Below, one piece after another: positions 35,421 through 44,521 of a DNA stretch of 64,000 nucleotides. How positions within the stretch are numbered: position 1 is the stretch's first letter; every line of letters begins with the position of its first letter. The notes under the pieces were generated by a model that saw nothing but the letters and a program-made list of their open reading frames with translations, did not search any database and had not been told where the DNA came from. Position numbers and translations under genes: made by a program. Origin of the DNA: Paenibacillus sp. 1781tsa1 (GTDB lineage Bacteria; Bacillota; Bacilli; Paenibacillales; Paenibacillaceae); the NCBI RefSeq assembly GCF_024159265.1, contig NZ_JAMYWY010000001.1:4712001-4776000 (forward strand), in the 5' to 3' direction.

Positions 35421-35867
35421 ATGACCATACATATCAGAGAAACTCAACCTGATGATCTGAAACCCCTGATGGCATTAATGCATGACTATGTGGTGGGATT
35501 CTACAACAACCCTTGGCCTGGTGATCAATCCATCCAGCTTTTGATCAACAACTTGCTTAATCAGCAGATCGGTGCTCAGTTCGTGGCAGAGCAGGACGGG
35601 AAGCTTATCGGATTTTCCACCCTGTTCTTTACTTACAGCACGATGAAAGCAGAGCGTGTCGCCATCATGAATGACCTATTTGTTACGGAAGCATTCAGAG
35701 AAGGCGAAGCAGAAGCCAAATTATTTGCACACTGCCAGCAATATACGCGTGAACATGGGTGTGCTTATATGTCCTGGATCACAGCCGTGACTAATGAACG
35801 AGCACAGCAATTATTCGAGCGTCTTGGAGCTACACGCGGCGCTTGGGTCAACTATTCGATTACATAG
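35421..35867 (+). CDS. GNAT family N-acetyltransferase
   Basis: 148 residues beginning TIHIRETQPDDLKPLMALM, the usual GNAT strand-helix start. The acetyl-CoA region is atypical: VAIMNDLFVTEAFREGEAEAKLF, where EGEAEA replaces the normal Q/RxxGxG/A loop. The motif-B helix is TNERAQQLFERLGA, typical of the superfamily. AAGGAAG precedes the ATG. It stands alone between two terminators. The substrate cannot be predicted. Confidence 0.85.
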   Translation: MTIHIRETQPDDLKPLMALMHDYVVGFYNNPWPGDQSIQLLINNLLNQQIGAQFVAEQDGKLIGFSTLFFTYSTMKAERVAIMNDLFVTEAFREGEAEAKLFAHCQQYTREHGCAYMSWITAVTNERAQQLFERLGATRGAWVNYSIT

Positions 35868-35883
35868 ACTCTTTTTTAACACA

Positions 35884-35940
35884 TAAAAAAAGGACATGAA
35901 TACATGCAGGTTTATCCCTGGCATGATCCATGTCCTTAAT
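35884..35940. terminator. Bidirectional terminator between the GNAT and PHP genes
   Basis: AAGGACATG (35890-35898) and CATGTCCTT (35929-35937) arms enclose a second short stem. The T run is strong on the minus strand (serving the PHP gene) and weak on the plus strand. Confidence 0.75.
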
Positions 35941-36015
35941 TCTCAAACGTCCCTAAAGTGTACCCCACTAACGGCAGAATTCATTATAGTCATAGGGAGC
36001 GTTACCACGTTTAAC

Positions 36016-36885
36016 TTATACTCCCTCTTGCTGTGAGGCAGCTGCCTTCAGCCTTTCCAACACATCAACCGTTACGGTTTTGCTACCCAGATCCCCGTGG
36101 AAAACGACACCTTGCCGTTCTCCATGATAATCTGATCCGCCAGTCTCGATTAACCCATAACCCTTAGCCATCTCGGCGTATCTGCGCTCATCTTCCGGTT
36201 CATGGTCCGAGTGAAACACTTCGAGTCCATCTGGACGGGAGTCCTCAATGATACGCCGAACCAACTCATCATCTTTATAGAGGCCCGGATGGGCAATCAC
36301 GGCAGCTCCACCTGCGGCTCTGATCCACTCGCACGCATCCTTCGGCGCAACACGGGGTACAGACACGAAGCCAGGCTTGCCTTCAGCAAGATATCGATCG
36401 AATGCATCCCGCATGTCGACAGCATATCCCTTCTTCACCAGCACATCAGCCATATGAGGTCTGCCGATACTCTCGTCAGGCTCTAGTGGCCGTCCCAGCT
36501 CATCCAGTACTTCCTGCCAGCTGATATCAAGCCCGAGTTCCTGAAGCTTCGCGATAATCAGATGATTCCGCTCATCTCGCGCTTCTCGTAATCCGCGCAA
36601 CCGTTGCAGGAATTGCTCATCCTCCGTATTCACATAATACCCGAGCACATGAATATCTTTCCCGCCAGCCCGAGTGCTGATCTCCACTCCGGCAACAACA
36701 TCAATATCGTACTCTTTTCCCGCTTGCTGTGCTTCCGCTACACCGGCTACGGTATCATGGTCTGTTAGAGCAACCGCAGATAGCCCTTTTTGTTTGGCAA
36801 GCTTCACATTATCAGCAGGTGGCTGCATTCCATCTGATGCCTGACTATGGGTATGCAGATCACAGCGTCCTTTGCTTTGATTCAC
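36016..36885 (-). CDS. PHP-domain phosphoesterase (TrpH/YciV, RNase AM type)
   Basis: 289 residues. The polymerase-and-histidinol-phosphatase metal motifs are all present: DLHTHSQASDG near the start, ALTDHDTVAG, GVEIST, VIAHPG and TGGSDYHG. E. coli relatives are 5'-3' exonucleases or 3',5'-nucleoside bisphosphate phosphatases; the precise substrate is unknown here. The ribosome site AGGAG lies next to a TTG at 36894, so the GTG at 36885 with 9-base spacing is preferred. It is followed by a terminator and preceded by the LysR gene about 70 bases away on the same strand. Confidence 0.88.
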   Translation of the reverse strand: MNQSKGRCDLHTHSQASDGMQPPADNVKLAKQKGLSAVALTDHDTVAGVAEAQQAGKEYDIDVVAGVEISTRAGGKDIHVLGYYVNTEDEQFLQRLRGLREARDERNHLIIAKLQELGLDISWQEVLDELGRPLEPDESIGRPHMADVLVKKGYAVDMRDAFDRYLAEGKPGFVSVPRVAPKDACEWIRAAGGAAVIAHPGLYKDDELVRRIIEDSRPDGLEVFHSDHEPEDERRYAEMAKGYGLIETGGSDYHGERQGVVFHGDLGSKTVTVDVLERLKAAASQQEGV

Positions 36886-36955
36886 GCACAGCAACTCCTA
36901 TCTTTCAAAAGTGGATTGTGATTAAATCTTATCTATCATTGATTTACGCAACGAT

Positions 36956-37879
36956 TTAGGCCTTTCCCGTCTTGTGTTCCGGCTCAGGTTGCTCCTGTTG
37001 ACGCAGATAGTTCAGGAAAGCGACTGCTGACAGAGGCAACAAGGACGATTTTAGATGGATGGCATAGAATTGCCGTTTGAATTCGAGTCCTCGGATATCC
37101 ACAATATGAACAAGTCCCAGAGCCAGTTCATGCTGCACCGAAGAAGGAGATAACATCGTGATGCCTACCCCTGCCTCAACGGCCGATTTTACCGCTCCTG
37201 TGCTGCCTAGTTCCATCACAACATTCATATCCTGTGGATCAATCTTTTTCTTTTGCAATTGGTCTTCCATCACCTGACGAGTACCTGAGCCCTTCTCACG
37301 CAGCACAAAGGGATAATTCATGACATCCTCAATATTCACTTTGCTGCGCTTGGCCAGATCATGCCCGGCAGGTACAATCAGTTTCAGCTCATCCTGCATG
37401 ACAGGCTCTACAATCATGTCCGGGTGGTGCACTGGCGCTTCAATCAGACCAAAATTAAGCTGGTGCTTTAATATATCATCCATAATTTGCGTTGTATTCA
37501 TCACTTTCATGACGATTGAAATATCCGGATATTGAAGTGCAAATGGTCCGAGCATGCGTGGAAGCACATATTCCCCGATCGTTAAACTGGCTCCCAGCTG
37601 GAGTCTGCCCTGTAACATCTGGGTAAACGCTGACATCGCTTCATCCGTCTGTCTGACCAGCTCTACACTCCGTTTCGCATGAGGTAATAACGTCCGGCCC
37701 GCTTCGGATAATTCTATTTTTTTGGTGGAACGAAGCAGTAACTTGGTTCCAAAATAGTCCTCCAATGATTGAATCTGCATCGTCACTGCCGGTTGAGTCA
37801 TATGTAATGCTTGTGCAGCAGCCGAGAAACTCCCCTTCTCTGCTACCGTATAAAAAATATGCAACTGGTGAAAATTCAT
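36956..37879 (-). CDS. LysR-family transcriptional regulator
   Basis: 307 residues. Winged helix-turn-helix at 1-60 (FYTVAEKGSFSAAAQALHMTQPAVTMQI), linker helix, then a periplasmic-binding-protein-like effector domain from about 90 (GRLQLGASLTIGEYVLP, VREKGSGTRQVME-like LREKGSGTRQV, GVGITMLSPSSV). The effector part resembles CysL/CbbR-type regulators that respond to sulfur or carbon metabolites, but the ligand is inferred only loosely. No divergent target gene is adjacent: the neighbours on both sides run the same way. Its promoter must lie in the 37880-38011 gap. Confidence 0.9.
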   Translation of the reverse strand: MNFHQLHIFYTVAEKGSFSAAAQALHMTQPAVTMQIQSLEDYFGTKLLLRSTKKIELSEAGRTLLPHAKRSVELVRQTDEAMSAFTQMLQGRLQLGASLTIGEYVLPRMLGPFALQYPDISIVMKVMNTTQIMDDILKHQLNFGLIEAPVHHPDMIVEPVMQDELKLIVPAGHDLAKRSKVNIEDVMNYPFVLREKGSGTRQVMEDQLQKKKIDPQDMNVVMELGSTGAVKSAVEAGVGITMLSPSSVQHELALGLVHIVDIRGLEFKRQFYAIHLKSSLLPLSAVAFLNYLRQQEQPEPEHKTGKA

Positions 37880-37937
37880 ATCTTCGCCCCTCTTCGATTA
37901 CACTCTCTATATTGTAGCCGATTTCCCGCTTGGCAAC

Positions 37938-37965
37938 AAAAAAAGCATGCAGCTTGTCTGCATGC
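37938..37965 (-). terminator. Terminator after the 145-residue unknown gene
   Basis: Minus strand GCATGCA-GACAAGC-TGCATGC stem followed by TTTTTTT. Confidence 0.85.
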
Positions 37966-38011
37966 GATAATACTTGAATCTATGATTTCAACATATTGAA
38001 TCTACTCAGGC

Positions 38012-38449
38012 TTACTTATGCTTACGGCTATTTTTGACCAGTGTCATTCTTCTTGAATGTCTTAACCATGAATAATATGACTTCAGGTCCCTTAATTCAA
38101 TGGTCTCCGACATTCGTCCCAGAAACGTAACTACAATCATTTTGTGCAGCGGATTGCCCGCAATATCATATTCTCCTTCAAGCTCGGAAAATTCGGCGAC
38201 CACCACCAGATCCTCATCAATCAGGTAGACGTCCTGTTCATTACGGTAGTATGGTGTTATACGGTCCTGCTTCAGACACTCCCATAACCACGCCGCAATA
38301 TGGTCATCATCACTACGTGCAGGCTCAATACGGTCTGCATACCGCATCTTGGCATGATGGGTAATGACGATGTCGGCTACTTTCTTGTCTCCAAGAGCCA
38401 CGAAAAACGGCTCGTAGGTGCTCCAACGTTGCATCACCTTATCACGCAT
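38012..38449 (-). CDS. Conserved-looking protein of unknown function
   Basis: About 145 residues, soluble, with no recognised family. Features: an early helix VMQRWSTYEPFFVALGDKK, then VITHHAKMRYADRIEP with two adjacent histidines, a beta-rich middle (QDVYLIDEDLVVVAEFSELEG) and a basic C-terminus (WLRHSRRMTLVKNSRKHK). GGAGA precedes a GTG at 38458 too closely, so the ATG at 38449 is used. It lies after ricF-ylbG but beyond their terminator. The HHxxxR pattern followed by strands recalls small toxin or DUF4258-like folds, but this is only a shape similarity. Confidence 0.6.
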   Translation of the reverse strand: MRDKVMQRWSTYEPFFVALGDKKVADIVITHHAKMRYADRIEPARSDDDHIAAWLWECLKQDRITPYYRNEQDVYLIDEDLVVVAEFSELEGEYDIAGNPLHKMIVVTFLGRMSETIELRDLKSYYSWLRHSRRMTLVKNSRKHK

Positions 38450-38577
38450 GGGAATCACTCTCCACCAGATAGGACTTTCTATCTATTTATTACCAAATAT
38501 ATTACAACATTAGTCCCGCAACCTCAAGGCGTAAGTGTAACTTTTTTTCACTAAAGTCCATTTGTGCATAATTTAAG

Positions 38578-38603
38578 AAAAGAGCGACCCCAAGGGGTCC
38601 CTC
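38578..38603 (-). terminator. Terminator after ylbG
   Basis: Minus strand GAG-GACCCC-TT-GGGGTC-CTC with one mismatch, followed by TTTTC. Confidence 0.7.
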
Positions 38604-38614
38604 CAGTTTCTCGT

Positions 38615-38881
38615 CTATATTCCGTAAAAGCTCGTTTTGTCCATGGTTTTGCTGGCATACTCGGTTTTGATCTCATTACGATACGAGCGTTCGATCTTGC
38701 GCACATAGGAAAGTCGCTTCACATTTTTCATCGTATCTTCTGCCCGTTCTGCATTAACATACATGACCACATAATGCATACGGCGGGAGATATAATGCAC
38801 GGTGCCATATTTTTCGAGATTACGGGCAGCCTTCAAATCACTGACCCAAATAATGAATCCTGTCCTTTCCGCAAACATCAT
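38615..38881 (-). CDS. ylbG: YlbG family protein (DUF2129)
   Basis: 88 residues. FIIWVSDLKAARNLEKYGTV, HYISRRMHYVVMYVN and the helix RAEDTMKNVKRLSYVRKIE match the YlbG family, a small ferredoxin-like fold of unknown role found next to ylbF in Bacillales. AAAGGCGGGG precedes the ATG. It starts 27 bases after ricF ends, so they are co-transcribed, as in B. subtilis. Confidence 0.85.
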   Translation of the reverse strand: MMFAERTGFIIWVSDLKAARNLEKYGTVHYISRRMHYVVMYVNAERAEDTMKNVKRLSYVRKIERSYRNEIKTEYASKTMDKTSFYGI

Positions 38882-38908
38882 CGTTCCCCGCCTTTCTATA
38901 ATGATTAC

Positions 38909-39346
38909 TTAACTGCAACCACACTTGCCGCCACTACCGCAGCCGCCCTTCGGATTCGGATCATTGCTCGGCACCTTAATGGTCGTTGACACTGCGAATG
39001 CAATGGTCTCTGACATCTGGAATAACATATCATCCAGGGACTTCTCTGCCTGTTTGAATCGGGCCACCGCCTCGAAATTTTCCAACTCCTGTTCCAGAGC
39101 CTTCACCTGGTCTTTCGCTGCATGATAATCCGGGTGAAAATGACCGAAACGCTGTGTTTCTTCAAACAATTCCTTCTTGGCATTCAGCTTCCGAATCCCC
39201 ATCTGAATCTCAGGGGAAGTCTCGACTTGCTGCTTCCAATATAAATAATCCGATACTTCGGCAGATTGGTTAATCATGTCGCCCAGTTCATATGCGCCCG
39301 TTAACACTTGGGCCATATCGACCGTGTTCATTTCCGCTACGCTCAT
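38909..39346 (-). CDS. ricF: RicF (YlbF), subunit of the RicAFT/Y-complex
   Basis: 145 residues, mostly helical (AYELGDMINQSAEVSDYLYWKQ, AKDQVKALEQELENFEAVARFKQAE). The last dozen residues, GGCGSGGKCGCS, carry three cysteines. In B. subtilis RicA, RicF and RicT form a complex that binds iron-sulfur clusters, promotes RNase Y processing, and affects competence, sporulation and biofilm. The cysteine tail fits this. It is the first gene before ylbG. The promoter probably lies in the AT-rich 39347-39420 region. Confidence 0.88.
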   Translation of the reverse strand: MSVAEMNTVDMAQVLTGAYELGDMINQSAEVSDYLYWKQQVETSPEIQMGIRKLNAKKELFEETQRFGHFHPDYHAAKDQVKALEQELENFEAVARFKQAEKSLDDMLFQMSETIAFAVSTTIKVPSNDPNPKGGCGSGGKCGCS

Positions 39347-39498
39347 GAAATATTCATCCTATCTATATATAAAGTTCTACTTAACGTAGACTACCTCATC
39401 ATAGCATATCCATGAATAGTTAAGAAGAGTTTTTCCTGCAATTAGAAATAGGGAGAGCTCGAAAATTCGCCTTTCAACCTGATACTCACGTAAAATAG

Positions 39499-41220
39499 TC
39501 ACGTTATGACATCATCGGGCAGGATAAGACGCATTGTATCCCACTCCGACGGGGAGAATGTACGCCATTCCGTCTCTGATGTATGTTCATTTGAATCCAG
39601 CATGCACCAACCGCTTAAAGTCCATTGTTCATGACCCTCTACCTGATCTGGAATGAGGTATTGCGTACGATTTTCCTGCTGTATCCCAAGTTTTGTCTGC
39701 CACTCAATGGCTTTGGCAGCAATCTGTCGTGCGGTTGAACTATGATATCGACGCCACTCCTTGTACCAGGTCTCCGGTATCTCCTCAAATCTGAGCAGAG
39801 AGAACTTCTTCTCAATCACCGAATGATCACGCTCCAACCCATGCAGAAATGCAGGGACATCAACCAGACCTTGATTCTCGGGTGTGTAGAAAGAAGCAGA
39901 ATATACACCGGTCAACACATCTTTTTCTAATAACTTCGGATCATCTTCGGAACCTGTACTTGCCTTCGTTACCTCCATCTTCCGTTCTCCAGTCAACGTT
40001 GCAGCATCTGTCTCCCTTCCCCAATCTTCCAACGCAATACGTACATTCTCCGGTATGCTTGTCAGGGCATATTGATCCAGAAACTCCATCATTTCATGTA
40101 ATCCATACCCTCTGGCTATGGCCGAAACGAATCGTTCTCTTGTGATGCGGTAGATGGACATTCGATCACGCGTCACCCGTTCTGCGCATTGCTCCAGCAT
40201 CCAGATCACATCAGGCCTTGCTTCCGGTGGCACCAACATTTCAAAATCAGGCTGCATGTAAAATCCACTCGGTTCCGTCTCACTTACCATCTCTCGTTCT
40301 AGATATAAAAGGCTCTGCGGGTCGATCAGCCAACGGAAAGCCGGATATCCCGACTGATCCTCTCCAACTTCACCATAACCCCATCCAGCAAGGGCATAGA
40401 GCCAGCCCATAATACGTGATTTCAGCTCCGAATTCGCTATACGGCACCATATGTTCTTTTCTGGAGCAAGCACTGCCAATTGATAACGGAAATGCTGTAA
40501 TGCGGGTTCAACTTCTCCGTATCTTTCCATACACGCTTGATATATTTCCCGATGCATCTGTGTCCACGATAGCTTCAACCATTTTTTTAATTGATGACCT
40601 TGAATCTGGATTCGGCCATCTGACTTCTGAACCAGATTCAGACTGAGAAGTAGATCAAGGAGAATGGCAACGTGGGTCGGATACAACTCCGAATGTTCAT
40701 ATCGGATACCCAAACCATCAAAGTCTGTCGAAGATAATACCGTGATCACACTTAATTTTTGAACACTTTTCTTATGTATAGTGCCCTTACTTGTCAAAGG
40801 AAGTCCTTCTCTTCCGATCCAAGCAATCAGATGAAGCAGTTCCGCAGCAATATCCGGCTTTCCTTCCTGTAATACATGAGCATGCTGTGCCATCTGTTTA
40901 ACGGTTATACCCACTCTTTGTGCATAAGCAATAGTCAATGTCTCCATCAGCGAAGCTGGAATATAGAATAATCGCTCCCCCCAACTCTTATATACAGACT
41001 CAATCCATCTTTGCTGCCGAAGGTTGGTGAATGAAGATTTGGCTTCTGCGACACTTAGTCCTTCGATGGCCCATTGCTCTCGCGGCAGAAGGGAGGAAAA
41101 AGGCTGACCAGCATGTTTGTGAAAAATTGCACCAAGCACTTTTTGTTCCACCCAAGTAAGCTTTGACCATGAATCAAGGTTCAGTACCACAGGCTCATTT
41201 ATTGGTTCAGATGAAGACAT
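39499..41220 (-). CDS. XPB-associated protein with helicase C-terminal-like (Helicase_C_3) domain
   Basis: 573 residues. The N-terminal half looks like winged-helix repeats (LTWVEQKVLGAIFHKHAG; LDLLLSLNLVQKSDGRIQI). The stretch FYMQPDFEMLVPPEARPDVI, with RMSIYRITRERFVSAIARGY and the helix GLHEMMEFLDQYALTSIPENV, is typical of the Helicase_C_3 / XPB-Ssl2 N-terminal-like family. There are no P-loop or DEAD motifs, so it is not itself a helicase. It lies 36 bases after an XPB-type helicase gene on the same strand, which suggests that the two proteins work together in DNA repair or transcription-coupled handling of damage; this is inferred. Confidence 0.82.
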   Translation of the reverse strand: MSSSEPINEPVVLNLDSWSKLTWVEQKVLGAIFHKHAGQPFSSLLPREQWAIEGLSVAEAKSSFTNLRQQRWIESVYKSWGERLFYIPASLMETLTIAYAQRVGITVKQMAQHAHVLQEGKPDIAAELLHLIAWIGREGLPLTSKGTIHKKSVQKLSVITVLSSTDFDGLGIRYEHSELYPTHVAILLDLLLSLNLVQKSDGRIQIQGHQLKKWLKLSWTQMHREIYQACMERYGEVEPALQHFRYQLAVLAPEKNIWCRIANSELKSRIMGWLYALAGWGYGEVGEDQSGYPAFRWLIDPQSLLYLEREMVSETEPSGFYMQPDFEMLVPPEARPDVIWMLEQCAERVTRDRMSIYRITRERFVSAIARGYGLHEMMEFLDQYALTSIPENVRIALEDWGRETDAATLTGERKMEVTKASTGSEDDPKLLEKDVLTGVYSASFYTPENQGLVDVPAFLHGLERDHSVIEKKFSLLRFEEIPETWYKEWRRYHSSTARQIAAKAIEWQTKLGIQQENRTQYLIPDQVEGHEQWTLSGWCMLDSNEHTSETEWRTFSPSEWDTMRLILPDDVIT

Positions 41221-41256
41221 ATCCCATTCCCTCCTCTTTTCGCGAGTATAAATGAA

Positions 41257-42951
41257 CTATTCGTTCTCATGAACGATGGCATATTCATATCCCTGTTCCA
41301 CCAAGAACATCTGACGGTTTAATGCAAAATCCTGTTCCTTGCTATCCTCTGATACCAGCGCATAGAAATATGCTTTATTTTCCCCTGCTTTCGGTCTCAG
41401 AATTCGTCCCAACCGCTGTGCTTCTTCCTGCCTTGAACCGAAACTCCCGGATATTTCAAGCGCAACAGCAGCATCGGGCAGATCTACAGCAAAATTGGCA
41501 ACCTTGGATACAACAATCGTTTTAATCTCTCCACGTCGAAAAGCGGTAAACCATTTGATTCGCTCCTGCTGTGACATGGTTCCTGAGATCAGAGGTGCTT
41601 CAATTTCCCGGGCAATCAACTTTAATTGATCCAGATATTGTCCAATCACTAGCGCAGGTAAATCCCGATGACGTTCCAGCAAACGCTTAACCACACGTAC
41701 CTTTGCCGGATTCTCGGCAGCCAATCGAAATTGATGCTTAACCTCGGCTTGCAGATAATTCGATCTTAATTCCGGGGAGAATGGGATACGTATCTCTTGG
41801 CATTGTACATCAGCAATCCACCCTTGTTGCTCCAGTTGTTTCCACGGCATGTCATAGAGCTTCGGACCAATTAGCGAAAATACATCCTGTTCACAGCCAT
41901 CCTCTCGAACCAACGTGGCTGTTAATCCCAGCCTTCGCGTAGCTTGAATATCCGCAGTTGCACGAAACACCGGCGCTGGAAGCAAATGTACTTCATCATA
42001 TATGATCAGCCCCCATTGCCGCTCACTGAGCAGTTTGATATGGGTAAAATCAGCATCTTTTGATTTCCGGTGTGTAAGAATCTGATATGTAGCTACAGTC
42101 ACAGGTTTCACCTGTTTTTTCTGACCTGAATACTCACCAATCTGTTCGCTGGTAATCGTGGTTTTGTCTTGAATTTCCTGAATCCACTGTCGCACAGACG
42201 TTGTATTGGACGTCAAAATAAGGCATTCACATTGAAGCCGCTCCAGCACGGCCATGCCAATGACCGTTTTGCCTGCCCCGCAAGGAAGTACGAGTAAACC
42301 ACTTCCTCCCATGCCCTCACTGCCTTCGAATGCATCCACGGCCTCTCTCTGGTAAGAACGAAGCGCAAATCGCTCAGAGTGAGTTCCTGGATCATTGGTT
42401 CGCCATTCAAATGAAAGCTTGGTTCCCTCCCGATATCCCACGTAATCAAGTACGGGGTAACCCAATCGTGTTAATTCCCTTTTTAATAACCCTCGCTGTT
42501 CTCCTGGGAGCATAAGTTGATGCGCGTCCTTGCGTTCCATACGAAAGGCAGCTATCGTTTTCAATCCACTTAATTCATCCAGCAACCGCTCATCCTCACT
42601 GTAAAGGCGCATTCTGGTGTGATCTGCTTCGGAATGCAGCTTTAATTTGCCATACTGACCCATGATTCTTCGAACATCCTGTATCAGTGCAGCAGGTACG
42701 TTCCAGCGCGATACCCGCTCCAGACTTGCGATGACCTGATCTGAATCCCACCCTATCGCAGCTGCATTCCAGAGCGACAGCGGAGTGATTCGGTAGGTAT
42801 GAAATGCTGCCGGTGTCTTGACCAGTTCTGAATACATCCCAAGCTGCTCTCTTGTCCTTTCGAATCCAGGGTGGCCAACTTCCAGCAAAACTGTAAAATC
42901 TCGCTGAACAATACAAGCATCCGTTCTACCCATATGTTCTGTTTCTTCCAT
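41257..42951 (-). CDS. Bacterial XPB-type DNA helicase
   Basis: 564 residues of superfamily 2. Motif order: LRSYQREAVDAF, Walker A LPCGAGKTVIGMA, YDEVHLLP (DEVH box), LGLTATLVREDG, VIGQYLDQL, ISGTMSQQERIKWFTAFR and QRLGRILRPK. The DEVH box, the RED motif in VREDG and the order are those of XPB/Rad25. An N-terminal domain of about 200 residues precedes the core. XPB opens DNA in eukaryotic repair and TFIIH; bacterial versions are known in Actinobacteria and some Firmicutes, with unclear roles. GGAGGAAG precedes the ATG. Confidence 0.92.
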   Translation of the reverse strand: MEETEHMGRTDACIVQRDFTVLLEVGHPGFERTREQLGMYSELVKTPAAFHTYRITPLSLWNAAAIGWDSDQVIASLERVSRWNVPAALIQDVRRIMGQYGKLKLHSEADHTRMRLYSEDERLLDELSGLKTIAAFRMERKDAHQLMLPGEQRGLLKRELTRLGYPVLDYVGYREGTKLSFEWRTNDPGTHSERFALRSYQREAVDAFEGSEGMGGSGLLVLPCGAGKTVIGMAVLERLQCECLILTSNTTSVRQWIQEIQDKTTITSEQIGEYSGQKKQVKPVTVATYQILTHRKSKDADFTHIKLLSERQWGLIIYDEVHLLPAPVFRATADIQATRRLGLTATLVREDGCEQDVFSLIGPKLYDMPWKQLEQQGWIADVQCQEIRIPFSPELRSNYLQAEVKHQFRLAAENPAKVRVVKRLLERHRDLPALVIGQYLDQLKLIAREIEAPLISGTMSQQERIKWFTAFRRGEIKTIVVSKVANFAVDLPDAAVALEISGSFGSRQEEAQRLGRILRPKAGENKAYFYALVSEDSKEQDFALNRQMFLVEQGYEYAIVHENE

Positions 42952-43021
42952 TTGATCTTCCTCCTATCACAAAAAAAGTCCAGTTCCGGCTGCTTCCGAA
43001 AATGAACATGTATAATTGCGA

Positions 43022-43077
43022 GTTCAAAAAGTCTAGTTTTCAGTACCGAAAAGTGGACTTTTTGAACAACCTCTAAA
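43022..43077. repeat. Short copy of repeat family B upstream of the XPB gene
   Basis: GTTCAAAAAGTC (43022-43033) and GACTTTTTGAAC (43056-43067) are perfect 12-base arms; the inner bases extend the stem to about 21 bp around an AGTACC loop. The tail AACCTCTA follows. The left arm plus TTTTCAGTACC and the right arm with tail also occur at the two ends of 62056-62273, so this is an internally deleted relative. Confidence 0.75.
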
Positions 43078-43085
43078 AAATCCAT

Positions 43086-43124
43086 AAAAAAACATCCTGC
43101 CCATACCTCGGTATGAACAGGATG
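43086..43124 (-). terminator. Terminator after the M20 amidohydrolase
   Basis: Minus strand CATCCTG-TT-CATACC pairs with GGTATG-GG-CAGGATG and is followed by TTTTTTT. Confidence 0.85.
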
Positions 43125-43141
43125 CCCAACTGCATCTAAAG

Positions 43142-44311
43142 TCATTCGGCTGTGTAACCCTTAGCCATGGCGATAAATAATCTCACGGCCGTCTGCATCG
43201 CGTCTTCATCAAAATCAAACATCGGATGATGATGCGGATAGATCGCATTTTTATCCGGGTTGCCTGCTCCAACAAACATAAAGCACCCTGGAACCTTCTG
43301 CAGATAATATGCAAAATCTTCCGCTGGCATCAGCATCGGGGAGGCTTGCACTCGTTCTGCCCCAAATAATTCTGTAGCTTCCCTGAAGAAACGTGCTGTC
43401 TCCTGTTCATCGTTCACCACAGGCGGATATCCCATAATATATTTCACTTGCGTCTCTGCCCCATAGGCTGCTCCTGTCTGATCTACCATGGTAAGCACAC
43501 GCTCTTTCATCCCGTTTCGGGTCTCTTCATCAAACGTTCTAACTGTACCGCTCATTTTACATTGCTCTGCAATTACATTCTGAGCCGATCCCGCCTGCAT
43601 TGTGCCAATGGTCAGCACCGCCGGTTGTAATGGATCCACCGAACGACTGACAACGGTCTGAAGCTGCATCACAAGCGCAGAACCCGCGATTAGACTATCT
43701 ATCGTGGATTGCGGCATCCCGCCATGTCCGCCTTTACCTTTGATCTCAATGTAAAAATCGTCCGCCGCAGCCATCATTGGCCCTGCTTTACTGGCAACAA
43801 CACCTACAGGCAGCGGGGTCCACAGATGAATTCCGTATATAACATCCACGCCTTCAAGCGCACCATCCGCAATGACCTGGACTGCTCCACCCGGAAGCAG
43901 TTCTTCTGCTGGCTGGAACAAAAAGCGAATCTCGCCTCGGATCTCCTGCTTGTGACGGCTGAAATACAATGCCGTACCGAGCAAGATGGAGATATGACCA
44001 TCATGGCCGCATGCATGCATCGCTCCTGCTTGTTGTGAAGCATACTCGATATTCTTCTTATCCTGAATTGGCAGTGCGTCCATATCAGCTCGCAGCATAA
44101 CGACAGGACCCGGCTTATCCCCACGGATTGTACCAATGACCCCGTGCCCACCAACATGACGCCTCACTTCAACGCCAAAGCTCTCCAACATATCCGCTAC
44201 AAAAGAGGATGTCTTCTCCTCATGAAAGGAAACCTCTGGATTGCGATGAAGGTGACGCCGCCATTCCACCATGTGGATCTGCAGATCTTCCCACCATATA
44301 TTATTAGTCAT
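43142..44311 (-). CDS. M20 family metallo-amidohydrolase (N-acyl amino acid/hippurate hydrolase type)
   Basis: 389 residues. Two-metal M20D signature: ADMDALPI, HACGHDGHISILLG, QPAEELLPGG, the dimerisation domain (ADDFYIEIKGKGGHGGMPQ) and the C-terminal PAEDFAYYLQKVPG. Members cleave acyl or amide groups from amino acids (hippurate, N-acetyl amino acids, auxin conjugates). The substrate is not readable. The start MTNNIWWEDLQ has GGGTGGAGA upstream; the earlier in-frame start lacks support. It stands as a single gene with its own terminator, divergent from yugN-ftsW. Confidence 0.9.
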   Translation of the reverse strand: MTNNIWWEDLQIHMVEWRRHLHRNPEVSFHEEKTSSFVADMLESFGVEVRRHVGGHGVIGTIRGDKPGPVVMLRADMDALPIQDKKNIEYASQQAGAMHACGHDGHISILLGTALYFSRHKQEIRGEIRFLFQPAEELLPGGAVQVIADGALEGVDVIYGIHLWTPLPVGVVASKAGPMMAAADDFYIEIKGKGGHGGMPQSTIDSLIAGSALVMQLQTVVSRSVDPLQPAVLTIGTMQAGSAQNVIAEQCKMSGTVRTFDEETRNGMKERVLTMVDQTGAAYGAETQVKYIMGYPPVVNDEQETARFFREATELFGAERVQASPMLMPAEDFAYYLQKVPGCFMFVGAGNPDKNAIYPHHHPMFDFDEDAMQTAVRLFIAMAKGYTAE

Positions 44312-44521
44312 GTCTCTCCACCCTTTCAATCTTGAACGGGACTTATATCAAGCCCGAACCTTCCTCTTCAAACCTATTGCTGTATATTGTAGCAGAATTG
44401 GAAGAAAACCGATACGAAAGGCCCTTGGAAAGCTTGCACGGGAAGGGGAAACATACTATCATGAACTAGAGAAATACTCGAGGAATTATACTCGGAAGCT
44501 TATGAGGAGGATCAAACGCTT

